Source: Panicum virgatum
Taxonomy: Eukaryota > Streptophyta > Magnoliopsida > Poales > Poaceae
DNA: 64,000 bases
Reading direction: 5' to 3'
Assembly: GCF_016808335.1 (NCBI RefSeq)
Contig: NC_053147.1
Location: 14,990,913-15,054,912 of the forward strand
Every line of letters starts with the position of its first letter. The first letter of the stretch is position 1. Below the pieces are notes generated by a model. That model saw only the letters and a program-made list of their open reading frames with translations, was not told the origin of the DNA and did no database searches. The translations under genes and the position numbers were made by a program. Shown piece by piece: positions 1 through 9,566 of the stretch.

Positions 1-169
1 TGCGCCGGGCTGGCGAAGTCGAAGTGATGAGGTTGCGTTCGGAGGAGAGGAGCTGCATGAGGTAACCATTGCCGGTTGTCCTGAACTCGAGACTCCCGAA
101 CGAGATCGCGCGTCCCGCTGGAAACGGATCCGAAACACCCATAGGGTATGGGTTCGATCTGCTCGCCAT
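1..169 (-). CDS. Start of an LTR-element ORF (partial)
   Basis: An ORF starts at the ATG at 167-169 and stays open to position 1 (56 codons). It begins MASRSNPYP and lies 66 bp inside the 5' LTR, where gag or a gag-like protein starts in this element type. No conserved domain is recognisable in so short a piece. It resembles in position the gag-like ORF at 19187-21169, but similarity was not shown. The product is unknown. Confidence 0.45.
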   Translation of the reverse strand, partial: MASRSNPYPMGVSDPFPAGRAISFGSLEFRTTGNGYLMQLLSSERNLITSTSPARR

Positions 170-234
170 TCCTGGAGATCAAGTGGGAAAAAGAGAGAAA
201 AAGTCACGCAGCGCCCCCTACCTAGCGCGCCAAC

Positions 235-1744
235 TGTCGGCGTTCCGACCCGTGGGGCCTGAATCCCAACTAGTAAATGCTGCGTGTTTCCTCGTCCCAG
301 ATGATGATGCAAGAGGCAATCACAGTAACGCACGGTTTATCCTGGTTCCGGCCGCGGGGCCGTACGTCCAGCAAAGGGGGTGTGCGAGGGCACTGTATTA
401 TCTTGCACCCGAAGTGCTCGTAGTAGGGGATACAAGCGAGGCGAGAGAGGGAGAGAAGCTCCCAAGTCTCTGCTAGAGGTGGAGTTGGTTGAGAGGAGTG
501 CTCGGTCGTGCTGAGAGTCCTCTGAGGGGGAGTTCAGAGAACTTACTTCCAACCTTTGATTGGAGAGAGTCGATCAGCCTGCGCAAAAGGAAGCCCACCC
601 CCTCCTTTTATAGTTGTAAGGAGGGGCGGCGTACATGAGTGTAGGGGCGCGGAAGTCGTCGTTTTCCCCCGAATTGCGGGTATAGTGGTCGAACACTGTA
701 GAAAGTGTACTGTGGGAAGGCGGCGCGCGTCGCTGTCGTCCTGGGCTCCGTCCTGGGCCCTGCGAAGATTGTGCCGGTCGTCCCGCAGAGTCCCAGCGGT
801 AGTAATGGCGCGGGACGGTCCCGGACCCCCTGGTCGGGGTGCGAGCGTGCGCACTAGAAGGTCCGGGGGCGCGTGGAAGTCCCGGACCCCACAAGAGAGA
901 GGTCCGGGGCCCTGCCCACGCATCCAGAGTGCCCCTCTCGGGAGGACACGTGCCATCGCCAGACCCCTTCCCCTGCGGGAGGTGAGTTCGGATGGTTGAT
1001 GTCGGCGGAACAGTAACGTGGGCGGCGCCAACTTGTCTTGTACCGCGTTGAATGCTCCACAGGGCTGCTACAGCGGCTGGGGTGGCAGAGCGGTGACCGG
1101 GGTCAGTAGACGGGACGCCGGTCACATCCACTGCGGGAGTGGCAGTCTGACGCCGCCCGTCCTTTGAGTCGTGGCGGAGTAGCTGGCCTTTAATGCCTTT
1201 GTACGGCGGTCGGTTGGGCGGCGGGGCCATTTGTCCCTTGTACCGAGAGATGGCCTCGAGCGAGGCGGAGATTGGCCACCCGCTCGAGGGCAGGTCCGCT
1301 GTCCTCGAGCGAGGCGGAGGTTGGCCACCCGCTCGAGGGCAGGTCCGCCGTCCTCGAGCGAGGCGGAGGTTGGCCACCCGCTCGAGGGCAGGTCCGCTGT
1401 CCTCGAGCGAGGCGGAAATGCGATTGCGCGGTCGAGGGTCCCGAGGGGAGCCCTCGAGCGAGGCGGAGATGAGTGACCCGCCCGAGGGTAGATCCGCTAC
1501 CCTCGAGCGGGGCGGAGTTTGTTCGGTGGGCCTGAGAGGGGCCCTCGAGCGAGGCGGAGATTGGCCACCTGCCCGAGGGGGATGTGGCTGGGCCACATGC
1601 TGGACTTCTTTGGGTCCTTTCCTTTCCTCTAAGGGAGAAATAGGCCGTGGGCCTTCGTGGGCCCAGTTGCCTTAACATATGTTTGTGTTTTTGAAAGTGG
1701 TTTTAGTACCTCAATTAGGGTGTCCCTAATTGTGGCACCCGACA
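235..1744 (-). repeat. 5' LTR, about 1,510 bp
   Basis: The ends are TG...CA with short inverted TGTCGG/CCGACA termini. The distal part (about 1590-1744) is AT-richer; the middle is strongly GC-rich and contains a 49-bp tandem array. The outer flank is ctacg at 1745-1749; the other target-site copy is off the window. Confidence 0.75.
1254..1590. repeat. Tandem array, about 7 copies of a 49-bp unit, inside the LTR
   Basis: Each copy starts with CCTCGAGCGAGGCGGA. Copy starts are at 1254, 1303, 1352, 1401, 1452, 1501 and 1543, so the period is 49, 49, 49, 51, 49 and 42. The first four copies are nearly identical and the last three diverge. The unit contains CTCGAG twice. Long ORFs across it on both strands are a by-product of the repeat and its GC content. 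Confidence 0.9.
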
Positions 1745-4700
1745 CTACGATAATCATTAATCAGTCTATGATCACTGCATCGATCGATCCTAAGACAAAG
1801 GAGATTCAATAACAAACTACAGGCTCGTGCATCTATTTTTTTTTCGAGCAACAGGCGTGTGCATCTATGATTTCTTTGCAAGCTTACTGGTCCCAAAGGA
1901 GTTGAGATCGATTCCTGCTGGGGTAGCAATGGTGAGCTCTAAGCCCGAACCGAGCTCGCCGAGGCCATTGAACTCCATTATATTGGGTCACACGGAGGTA
2001 GCTAGCACTAGAAGGGAAACTGGAAATGACTGAGAGGGCTACGGAAAAGAGAAATGGCTGCGGGCCTGAGATGATGGAAGAGCAGGTACCAGGAAGGGGT
2101 TTTTTATAGGATGGTGAAAGGAGGTATGTAAAGAATGGCAATTTTCACGAAGGGGCCAATGCAGGATGAGTTGTGCGCTGATAAGCATATATACAGCCAA
2201 AAACGATTTGGTGATTTCAACACATCCTGCTTAATCTGGTGGGTAATGATGGTCTGTAGTATCAACGTCTTAGCTAGCTAGCAAGCTGTTTATTGCATGG
2301 CAATGAAGATATTGAAATACGGAAATATGTCTTTCTGGTTAAGGCTAGCGACAAAAAATAAGCAGATGAAGGACCATGCTTATATTTTTGTTTCTGCGAG
2401 AAAAAATCATGTACTTGCATGTCTCTAACAAGAACCCCTTGTTGTTATTTTTTTTACTGGAAAAGGACATTGTTGTGCTCCAGTCATCAAATTATATTAG
2501 CCGAAGTACATAGTAGAAGCACTTATCGGGTTAGCAACATAGTATCGTTAGCAAACATTATTACCTGATGAACAATTCTTTAAGCTGTGCATAAAAGCAT
2601 TATTACCCACAATGCGGCATTATATATTTTTATATATTATGTCATAGTGAAATTAGAACTCATGACCTATAACCACAAAAATAAAATACCCCCTCAAAAC
2701 TACAACAACAAAATTACTTTGCCTAGCTAGATGTCAATCCATCGGCAAGGTGCAGATCTAGATGAGTAAACGTCAACGCTAAGCTTAGGTGATTTTTTCC
2801 ATGTGATGACCCATATATCCAATATTCTTTAGTTCCTTAGGGTATGGCAGGTGCTTATTATCTTTCATATCATTATTTTAGCCACCTGTTGTGCTCGGTC
2901 GAATTAAACCACAACTAAGTTGAAATAAATTAATAACGGTACGCAAACCAACGGAACCGCTTCCGACAACTTAGGTTTCTCCATATATATGTCCATAAAT
3001 CATTGCCCATAATGTGTGTCATCCTATTTTAGTAAGCCAAAGTTTTTTAAAAATTACTGTAGAAAACAGTGCCGATGACTACAAATATAATAAACATCAT
3101 TTCCCAAATAGATATTTTTAAATTAAAAAACAAAGATCATGATGGTGATCTCGCTGGGGCATAAGATGTACTATACACATTTAATGTCAAATCTTGACAG
3201 CTATGATTTGAGAAATTCTCATTACTACCATATGGCCATCTACCATCCAGTTGGATACATAGGTGCAGCAGAAATTAATAACATGCAAAATCAGCGTCTG
3301 ATGAATCCAACCCATTTTTGAACTTCACCAATGTTGCAGTATAATAGGTAAAATGCTGTAGGTCACATTATACATGTCGCCGTATGAACGCTCGTTTGGA
3401 AGCCAGACACGTCGTAGAAAGAAATGTCCAAGTCCTTCTACGTTTTGATCAATCTGACCGTTTGTACCACTACCATGGTAGGTGATGTCCTCGTGAGCGT
3501 TGAGTGCCTGAGGACTCTACATATATCTATGTGACACCGTGGCCACACGAGTTCTAGATTTACGTATTGAACGAATGACTGATATGATCTCATCCAATTA
3601 AATGGCGCCAATTTTTTGCAGCCTCCATGTATTGGCCGTGTGGCATTGGAGGCTGCACGCGCGCTGCCATTTTTTGCGTAGGACCGGGTAAGCCATTATT
3701 GGGAGGCCGGCCTGATCACATATTCACATCGCCCAGCTGCGAGGCTGCAACTGGGAGGCTTGATCTGATCACGTATTCACCAGAAGAGAGAAAAGGTTGG
3801 CCACTTTATTAATAAATGTTATTTTTTAGATAAAGGATAAGTTCCGGCTTTTTCCATATCGTGATGTGTACACAGTCGGTATTATTACATATTACAATCA
3901 TTCAACTGCATAATAACATAACGGGTTAAAATAAAATGAAAGAAAGCCTACATGCGACATCAAATACATAGTATACTGTGTGAAACCGCCACACCATTCT
4001 TGATAAAATTAAAAAAGGTTCATGGAAACCACTTCTATATATGGAATGGCATGCCTACATAATATCCTCTAGCTGCTGCCTTTTACAACGGTCTCCAAAA
4101 TCTTAACCAGTGTATGCACTTAAAAAACTTTATAAATAATAAAGGAGATCATTGACTTCTTAAATTGGTGTCATTTTGACAGAACCCTATAGCCTACAAG
4201 AGACCAGAATGTGTTTCTCCTCTATTCTACTACTTCTAAATCAATCTAGGCCAATGTCAATTTTTGGCTATACACTAAATGAACTTGGATAGCAAAGTGA
4301 CACTCAGATTGAACAAATGATGAATGGTTCCATTTTATACAAAAGTAACAGTAGATTCTTTCCAATTTCTTAAAAAATGTTGAAATCAAATCATTCTAAT
4401 ATTAGAGACGATTTATTGAGGGATGAATTGTGTTTAGTGCTTTGTCTCTATGACACATGGATAAAGCTTAGTTACGGAGACAACGATAATCTTTACTATT
4501 GATGAACACACTTATAGCCCTTCCTCCCCCCCCCCTCCAAAAAAAAATAAAGATATTCCTCCCATCACATTGGTTTGCTACGTCATTTTGGAATACATAC
4601 AAGTATGCAACCATGACTGGCCAAGATCAACTCATATGGTGGGGGAATCTCGATCGGGAGATTTCGTGACCTAATGGATGATGGTGCTGGTCTGTGTGCA

Positions 4701-5612
4701 TACAATGGTAAATGCTTGCATTGAGGTTATTATTACGAGCTGGACATGCAGTTCCATCTGATGTTGCCTAGCTAGTTTGTCATTCTTTGATCACCCACAG
4801 GCGGTCACAGAGACGTACGGCCATGTAACTTCCTGGAAAAGATCATCAAGGGGCCGGGTTCATCGGTTCATCACTAGCATGCTGTGGTAATTGAAGTGAA
4901 ATTGGTGTGAAAGGGAGGTTAGCGCAATGAGAAGCTTTCTGTGATTGAGCACTTCTATGAGAAGTATCATTTGGTGGTCTTGTAGCGACTACATAACTAT
5001 TCTAATAATAATGAATAGCCACAAACACTTCTCTTGGTAGAGGCTGGGATTTTTATCCGATCATGTAACAAAATGTACCTTCTATAATCTTTTGATCTGA
5101 TTGTTATTCATACCTCAAAGTTATTTATCATCTGTCCATTCCCAACTTCCCTTCAAAGTACCTACATATAATAATGCCATATTCATGTTAATTTTATGGT
5201 TTGAGGGTTATAAATATGAGGGAAGATCCACATTTTCTTATAAAACAAGAGGGATGCCCCCTAGCGAATATAAAATATCAAAAGGAAGAAATTTCATGAA
5301 CAAAAAGAAAGAGATTTCTGATTTGGAATATAATGTATTATAGGAAACCAAAAACATGGAGTTAGTTGGTATGTCACATTAAAAGAAATTATTCGACAAC
5401 AAAAGGGAACAAGGAATTAGTTAGTCATTTACATAGCCCTTCCTCCAGGAATATATGCTATGCGCAGCTAGATGGTAGTTTTTTTAGAGGAACCGACTGG
5501 AGGGTGGTTTATCTTTATCAGCTTTTATCCAGAAAATTGATAGCTTCAACAATTTTGAGTTTTAAATTCATGTTACTATCCAAGGTACTGCTAGGCTCAT
5601 ACGAGAGGTAGA
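1745..5612. other. AT-rich intergenic DNA, no confident gene
   Basis: No ORF here has recognisable domains. Two weak signals are present: a possible minus-strand first exon at 1888-1978, and a stretch near 3811-3890 that resembles, on the minus strand, the 3' tail of a plant LINE (inference from pattern memory). A 27-bp imperfect direct repeat ending in GATCA..TATTCAC occurs near 3700 and 3750. Nothing else is supportable. Confidence 0.6.
1888..1978 (-). other. Possible isolated first exon with TATA box (weak)
   Basis: On the minus strand, an ATG at 1976-1978 opens a 91-bp stretch reading MEFNGLGELGSGLELT. It ends at a good donor (GTAAGC, 1882-1887). A TATA-like CCTATAAAAA lies about 125 bp upstream near 2099-2109. 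No following exon was found, so this may be a relict or captured gene fragment, or chance. I do not recognise the peptide. Confidence 0.2.
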
Positions 5613-5621
5613 TATTAAATT

Positions 5622-6016
5622 GAGTAAATTGCGCCCGTGGTCCCTAAACTTGTTGTGTTGTTTCGTTCGGGTCCCCAAACTCTGAAATCATCCGCTTAGG
5701 TCCCTAAACAGTGTTTACGGGCCCAAATACGGTCCAAAACCTGCCTGCGTGGCGCTTTTGCCTTTGTGGCATGCCACCTAGGATGTCGGTTTGCAAAAAG
5801 GACCCTGCCCCTCCATTCCCGTCATATCCGACTCCTCAGCCTCCTCTGTCTCCTCGGCGAGGGAGGAGAGGCGACAGGCGGTGGCGGGTTCGGCGCGACC
5901 AGGAGGACAAGGGGGGTTTGGCCGACGGCGAGGGCTAGGGGGTTCGCGGCCGCGACGGAGACGGGCTTTGGCTGGGAGGCGCATGCAAGGGGCCATTGGA
6001 CCTGGCAAGGAGCTCC
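5622..6016 (+). repeat. Left terminal inverted repeat of the MULE
   Basis: It matches the reverse complement of 7777-8171 from GAGTAAATTGC to GGAGCTCC with scattered mismatches. The inner part is GC-rich and acts as leader for the plus-strand gene, whose ATG starts at the repeat's inner edge. Confidence 0.88.
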
Positions 6017-7243
6017 ATGGCTCTGATTCAGCGCGCGGAAGGGGAACCGGCACCTGACTATGGTGAGTTCCTTTGTCGTGGATGAAACTAGGGTTAGGTT
6101 GGATTAGGGCAAATTGTTGGCTCCAATGCGCTCATTTGATGTTGTTGAAGGTAGCGTTAGTGTTTGAATGGCCATTTTTTCCTGAATTAATGGGTAGATT
6201 CAATTCTTTTGCTATAAATTGAGTTGGTCATTGTCGATGTAGGCCCTGAATCCACAGAGTTCTCAGTAGAGGTCCATCATTCGGGGTTCTTTTGTGGGGT
6301 TGGTGCCAACCGTACCTATGTTGATGGAAAAGTTTCTTGGTTTGATCATTGTCAGTCAGAAAGTTGGTCTTTTTTCTGGATTGAAGAGATTAGTGCGATG
6401 CTAGGATACGCTGTCTCTGCACCCAACCTGAGGATATATTGGTTACTCCCTGGCTTGTCTTTGGGTGATGGCTTAAGGATTGTTCAGTCAGATTCAGAAA
6501 CAGTAGTGATGAAGCAGATTACTCATAAGGTTAAAAACTTTGTGCTATATTTTGATCACAACAATCTTGTTGCAAAGAACTCTGATGATGTTGTGCTTGA
6601 CCCAATTGCTGTATTGCCCAAGGTGGTGAGTCCCAGCAAAGTTACTCACATTGACAAAACTGAGGGTGAGAAACTACCAGCATTTTATAGCAACCTGAAG
6701 CGCAGAGAGGATGATGCTTATGACAAGGTTTCAGGTGGTGAGACAGAAAGTGAGGATGAGGAAGACTCTGACTTTGTGGACAGTGACTATGAGGTTTCAG
6801 ATGATGATTTTGATCTGTATGTGGACAATGTAGAGGAGGAGGGTGAAACAAGTAAGGGTGCATCAAAGGGCAAGAAGTCAGAAAAGGTTGGTTTAGTGTC
6901 CTATGATATAGATGGTGATTATGCTTCAATAGATGATGAACTCGAGTTGCCAGAGACACCTGAGGGGAAAGGGCTGAAATTCAGAATCTTTAAGGATGAA
7001 GACATGAGCAATCCAATATTCAAGGTGGGGATGTTATTTCCTTATGTTCAGATGTTGAGGAAAGCTATCACAGAATACTCTTTGAAGGAAAGAGTAGAAA
7101 TAAAGTTGCCAAGGAATGATCAGAGGAGGGTTAGAGCACATTGTGCAGCTAGATGTCCATGGAATATGTATGCATCCTTTGACAGCAGGGCCAAGGATAA
7201 TGCTCCTATTTCTTTCACTTCATCAGGACCACAAACAGGTTAA
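6017..7243 (+). CDS. MULE-encoded protein: PB1-like N-terminus plus Mutator DNA-binding domain, no catalytic core
   Basis: Two-exon model: 6017-6062 and 6243-7243, with GT-AG intron 6063-6242 that keeps the frame, giving 348 aa. The ATG at 6017 sits at the inner edge of the left inverted repeat; without exon 1 the long ORF has no ATG start. Residues ~20-100 resemble the PB1-like domain found at the N-terminus of grass MULE proteins. Residues ~150-240 are very acidic (runs of E and D). Residues ~270-330 (FKVGMLFP ... CPWNMYAS) match the MULE transposase DNA-binding region (DBD_Tnp_Mut type). The protein then stops where a full transposase would continue into its zinc-finger and DDE region. It may still bind the element ends, or act as a repressor (inference). 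The last 29 bp overlap the 3' end of the convergent gene. Confidence 0.7.
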
Positions 7244-7716
7244 GCACCATCACAAATAGCATACAAGTACAAACAAAGCACATATACTTGAGTAGGATCA
7301 CTACATCTTGACCAACTACACTTCCTTCCACTGGCAATCCATTCCGAGCCACATCTGTGCCGCTAGCTTCAGCTACCATCCTGCCGCCAGAACTAGTGAG
7401 AATGCCCTTCGTCTCCAGGATCTTCATGTAATCCTCTTCCCAGTACCAAAAAGCACAGCATGAGCCATCCATCTACATTGATGAAAGAGTACTCTTGATG
7501 AAATCATTCAGCACATCATCCACCACAAACCAGAATTAGCGAGGACGAATCACTAACCTTGCAGAACGGGCAACAAAAGAAAATTCGGCCCTTGCTCCAC
7601 TCCTTCCGCGACGTACGCTGAACGACTCTGCTACGTCCGCATTCTGTGCACATGATGAGCGGGAGCTGAGCAACACTCACCGGATTGGAGCCCGACGCGC
7701 TCGCTTGGCCATACAT
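7215..7716 (-). CDS. Small GRF-type zinc-finger protein with C-terminal hydrophobic segment
   Basis: Two-exon model: 7558-7716 then 7215-7472, with intron 7473-7557 (GTTAGT...TGTAG), frame kept, 138 aa. Residues 23-64 show C-x2-C, then GRIFFCC and FWYW, the pattern of GRF-type zinc fingers that bind nucleic acid. The C-terminal ~30 residues are strongly hydrophobic and could be a membrane segment. The ATG lies 61 bp from the inner edge of the right inverted repeat, so that repeat probably supplies its promoter. Small proteins of this type are common as predicted proteins in grass genomes (established by memory, not searched). A role in the element's biology is unknown. It is convergent with the plus-strand gene and overlaps it by 29 bp. 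Confidence 0.65.
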
Positions 7717-7776
7717 TGCACCGGGGAGAGCGACCTCACCGGAACCCTAGCCGATTGGGTCGTGGGGGGCGGCGGG

Positions 7777-8171
7777 GAGCTCCTTGCCGGGTCCAATGGC
7801 CCCTTCCGTGCGCCTCCCAGCCGAAGCCCGTCTCCGTCGCGACCGCAAACCCCCTAGCCCTCGCCGTCGGCCAAACCCCCGTTGCCCTCCTGGTCGCGCC
7901 GAACCCGCCGCCGCATGTCGCCTCTCCTCCCTCGCCGAGGAGACAGAGGAGGCTGAGGAGTCAGATATGACGGGAATGGAGGGGCAGGGGCTTTTTTGCA
8001 AACCGGCATCCCAGGTGGCATGCCACACAGGCAAAGCACACCACGCAGACGGGTTTTGGACCGTATTTGGGCCCGTAAACGCTGTTTAGGGATCTAAGCG
8101 GACGATTTCAGAGTTTGGGGACCCGAACGAAACAACACAACAAGTTTAGGGACCGCGGGTGCAATTTACTC
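7777..8171 (-). repeat. Right terminal inverted repeat of the MULE
   Basis: This is the inverted copy of 5622-6016. The right repeat carries small differences, such as extra and changed bases in the GC-rich inner half. It lies just upstream of the minus-strand zinc-finger gene. Confidence 0.88.
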
Positions 8172-8180
8172 TATTAAATT

Positions 8181-9566
8181 CTATGTTAACTGTTTCTAGT
8201 GTCTTCTTGATTTCTTTTTCTTTTTGAAATAAATCTTCCTGATTTCATGTCTACATGGACTCAGCAAATGCTTCATGCCTCAGAGCTTTGGTGGGTGGGC
8301 TACAACCTGGTATCTATTGGGCCAGAACAACTGCAGGTCTGCACCCAACTACCCATCTTCTTCACTTGCCATCTCGGCAACCGCCATCGAGTCGCCCAGA
8401 TGCAGAGACGCCACTGGCACTTGCCCCACACAACTGTGTTGTAGGGGGCACTCCACCTCTGAGTTGGCAAAGCTTATCCTTCTTACTCCCTCTGATCCTG
8501 TTTCCGTAAAAAAACAAGAAAGAAAGAAACTGGAAATGCAGAGTGGAAGGAATCTTCTCTTCTTGACTCTATCTCCTATATTAGGATCATCAGGTGCAGT
8601 TGTTCCTGTCAATCGAAGCTGGAAGGTTTGATCAGCATGTCAGACTAGAGATCAAATTGCCCGCTCAATCTTGATGTTTCAGGAAAGGGAAACACGAGGA
8701 TTACATGCTAGCGGAAGCACCATTAACTCTCGTATACTCCTACTATTCTACTAACCTTTGGTTATTAGAGCTCTAGTGTATGGAATTAACTTCCTGAAAC
8801 TGGAAACTAGGGTAGCCTTTAATTTTGGTCTGCGCAAATCACAAGGTACAATTAGAATTTTGAGATTAGTCTAGGAGGCCATGGCCCTGAAGTTGGAATC
8901 ATAAACAATGCTTGCGAGTAAAAAATACAGAGATGGTCATGGCCTCCAAAGCTAGAAAGCACACGAATAAGTAAATCAATAGCACTGCCTTCTGTTCTTT
9001 GGATCTACCTTCATTCATCCCAGAGCTCCAAACTTCATTATATTATCATGCACACAAAAAAACAACAGAAAATGATACAACTAAATTTAGACGGCTACTT
9101 ATATCTGTGGATCCACCTTTATTTGTAGCATGATAAATGTGTAATTGCATTTTACCCAGTTTACAAATTGGGTTGATGTGTGGTTGTCTGTTTGGCCCAC
9201 CTTACTCATATAACAACGGCAAACACATAGACATTGTCAAATGCTTTGTCGAAGAGGTGGAAAGGAGCAATCCTTCATGATTTATTGAATAAGATGATAC
9301 AGAACACCACCCACCTAGAGACCAACCACATATCCTACACCAAGTCCAAAGGAAAATGCATGTGCCTCATAATTATGTCCACCTCTCTTTTGATCAACAT
9401 GCTTTGGTTCTCTATTATTGGTGCAATTCTTCTGAAGGGGATATCCACAAAGGCCAATGTTTCCATCATACATAAGTGGATTCTACGTTTAGAGCATGTA
9501 GAGCTGCCCCCACTCACCCCCCCCCCCCCGATGGGATTCTTCCTGTGAGATTGTTGCGCGATAAGT
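8181..9566. other. Intergenic DNA, nothing recognised
   Basis: Only short ORFs without domains occur here. A run of ten or more C residues is present near 9520. The LRR pseudogene begins (3' end) just to the right; its original stop region may lie in this stretch but could not be placed. Confidence 0.5.

Larger units (their letters stand above)
1..1744 (-). mobile_element. 5' part of a gypsy-like LTR retrotransposon, cut by the window edge
   Basis: The LTR at 235-1744 reads, on the minus strand, from TGTCGGGTGCC to a CCGACA end. Its inner edge is followed by a GGCGCGC-containing stretch like that seen after other grass gypsy LTRs (compare 21196-21215), then a leader and an ATG. This makes it the 5' LTR of an element running leftward off the window. 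The far LTR and the left target duplication are outside the window, so completeness cannot be judged. No reverse transcriptase is visible because only 234 bp of interior is present. Confidence 0.75.
5622..8171. mobile_element. Mutator-like element (MULE), 2,550 bp, non-autonomous, two genes
   Basis: The ends are GAGTAAATTGC and its reverse complement. They are flanked by an exact 9-bp target duplication, TATTAAATT (5613-5621 and 8172-8180), which is diagnostic of Mutator-type transposition. Terminal inverted repeats are about 395 bp and GC-rich internally. Inside are a plus-strand gene encoding the N-terminal part of a MULE transposase-like protein and a minus-strand gene for a small GRF-type zinc-finger protein. 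No DDE catalytic core is present, so movement would need a transposase supplied from elsewhere. The intact duplication suggests a fairly recent insertion (inference). Confidence 0.93.

Noticed and set aside
69..476. 135-codon plus-strand ORF
   Set aside because: It runs across the boundary between LTR and retroelement leader, on the wrong strand, with no domain.
3811..3890. LINE 3' tail
   Set aside because: Only a short resemblance from memory; no coding part or poly(A) with target duplication could be shown, so it is mentioned only in the intergenic entry.
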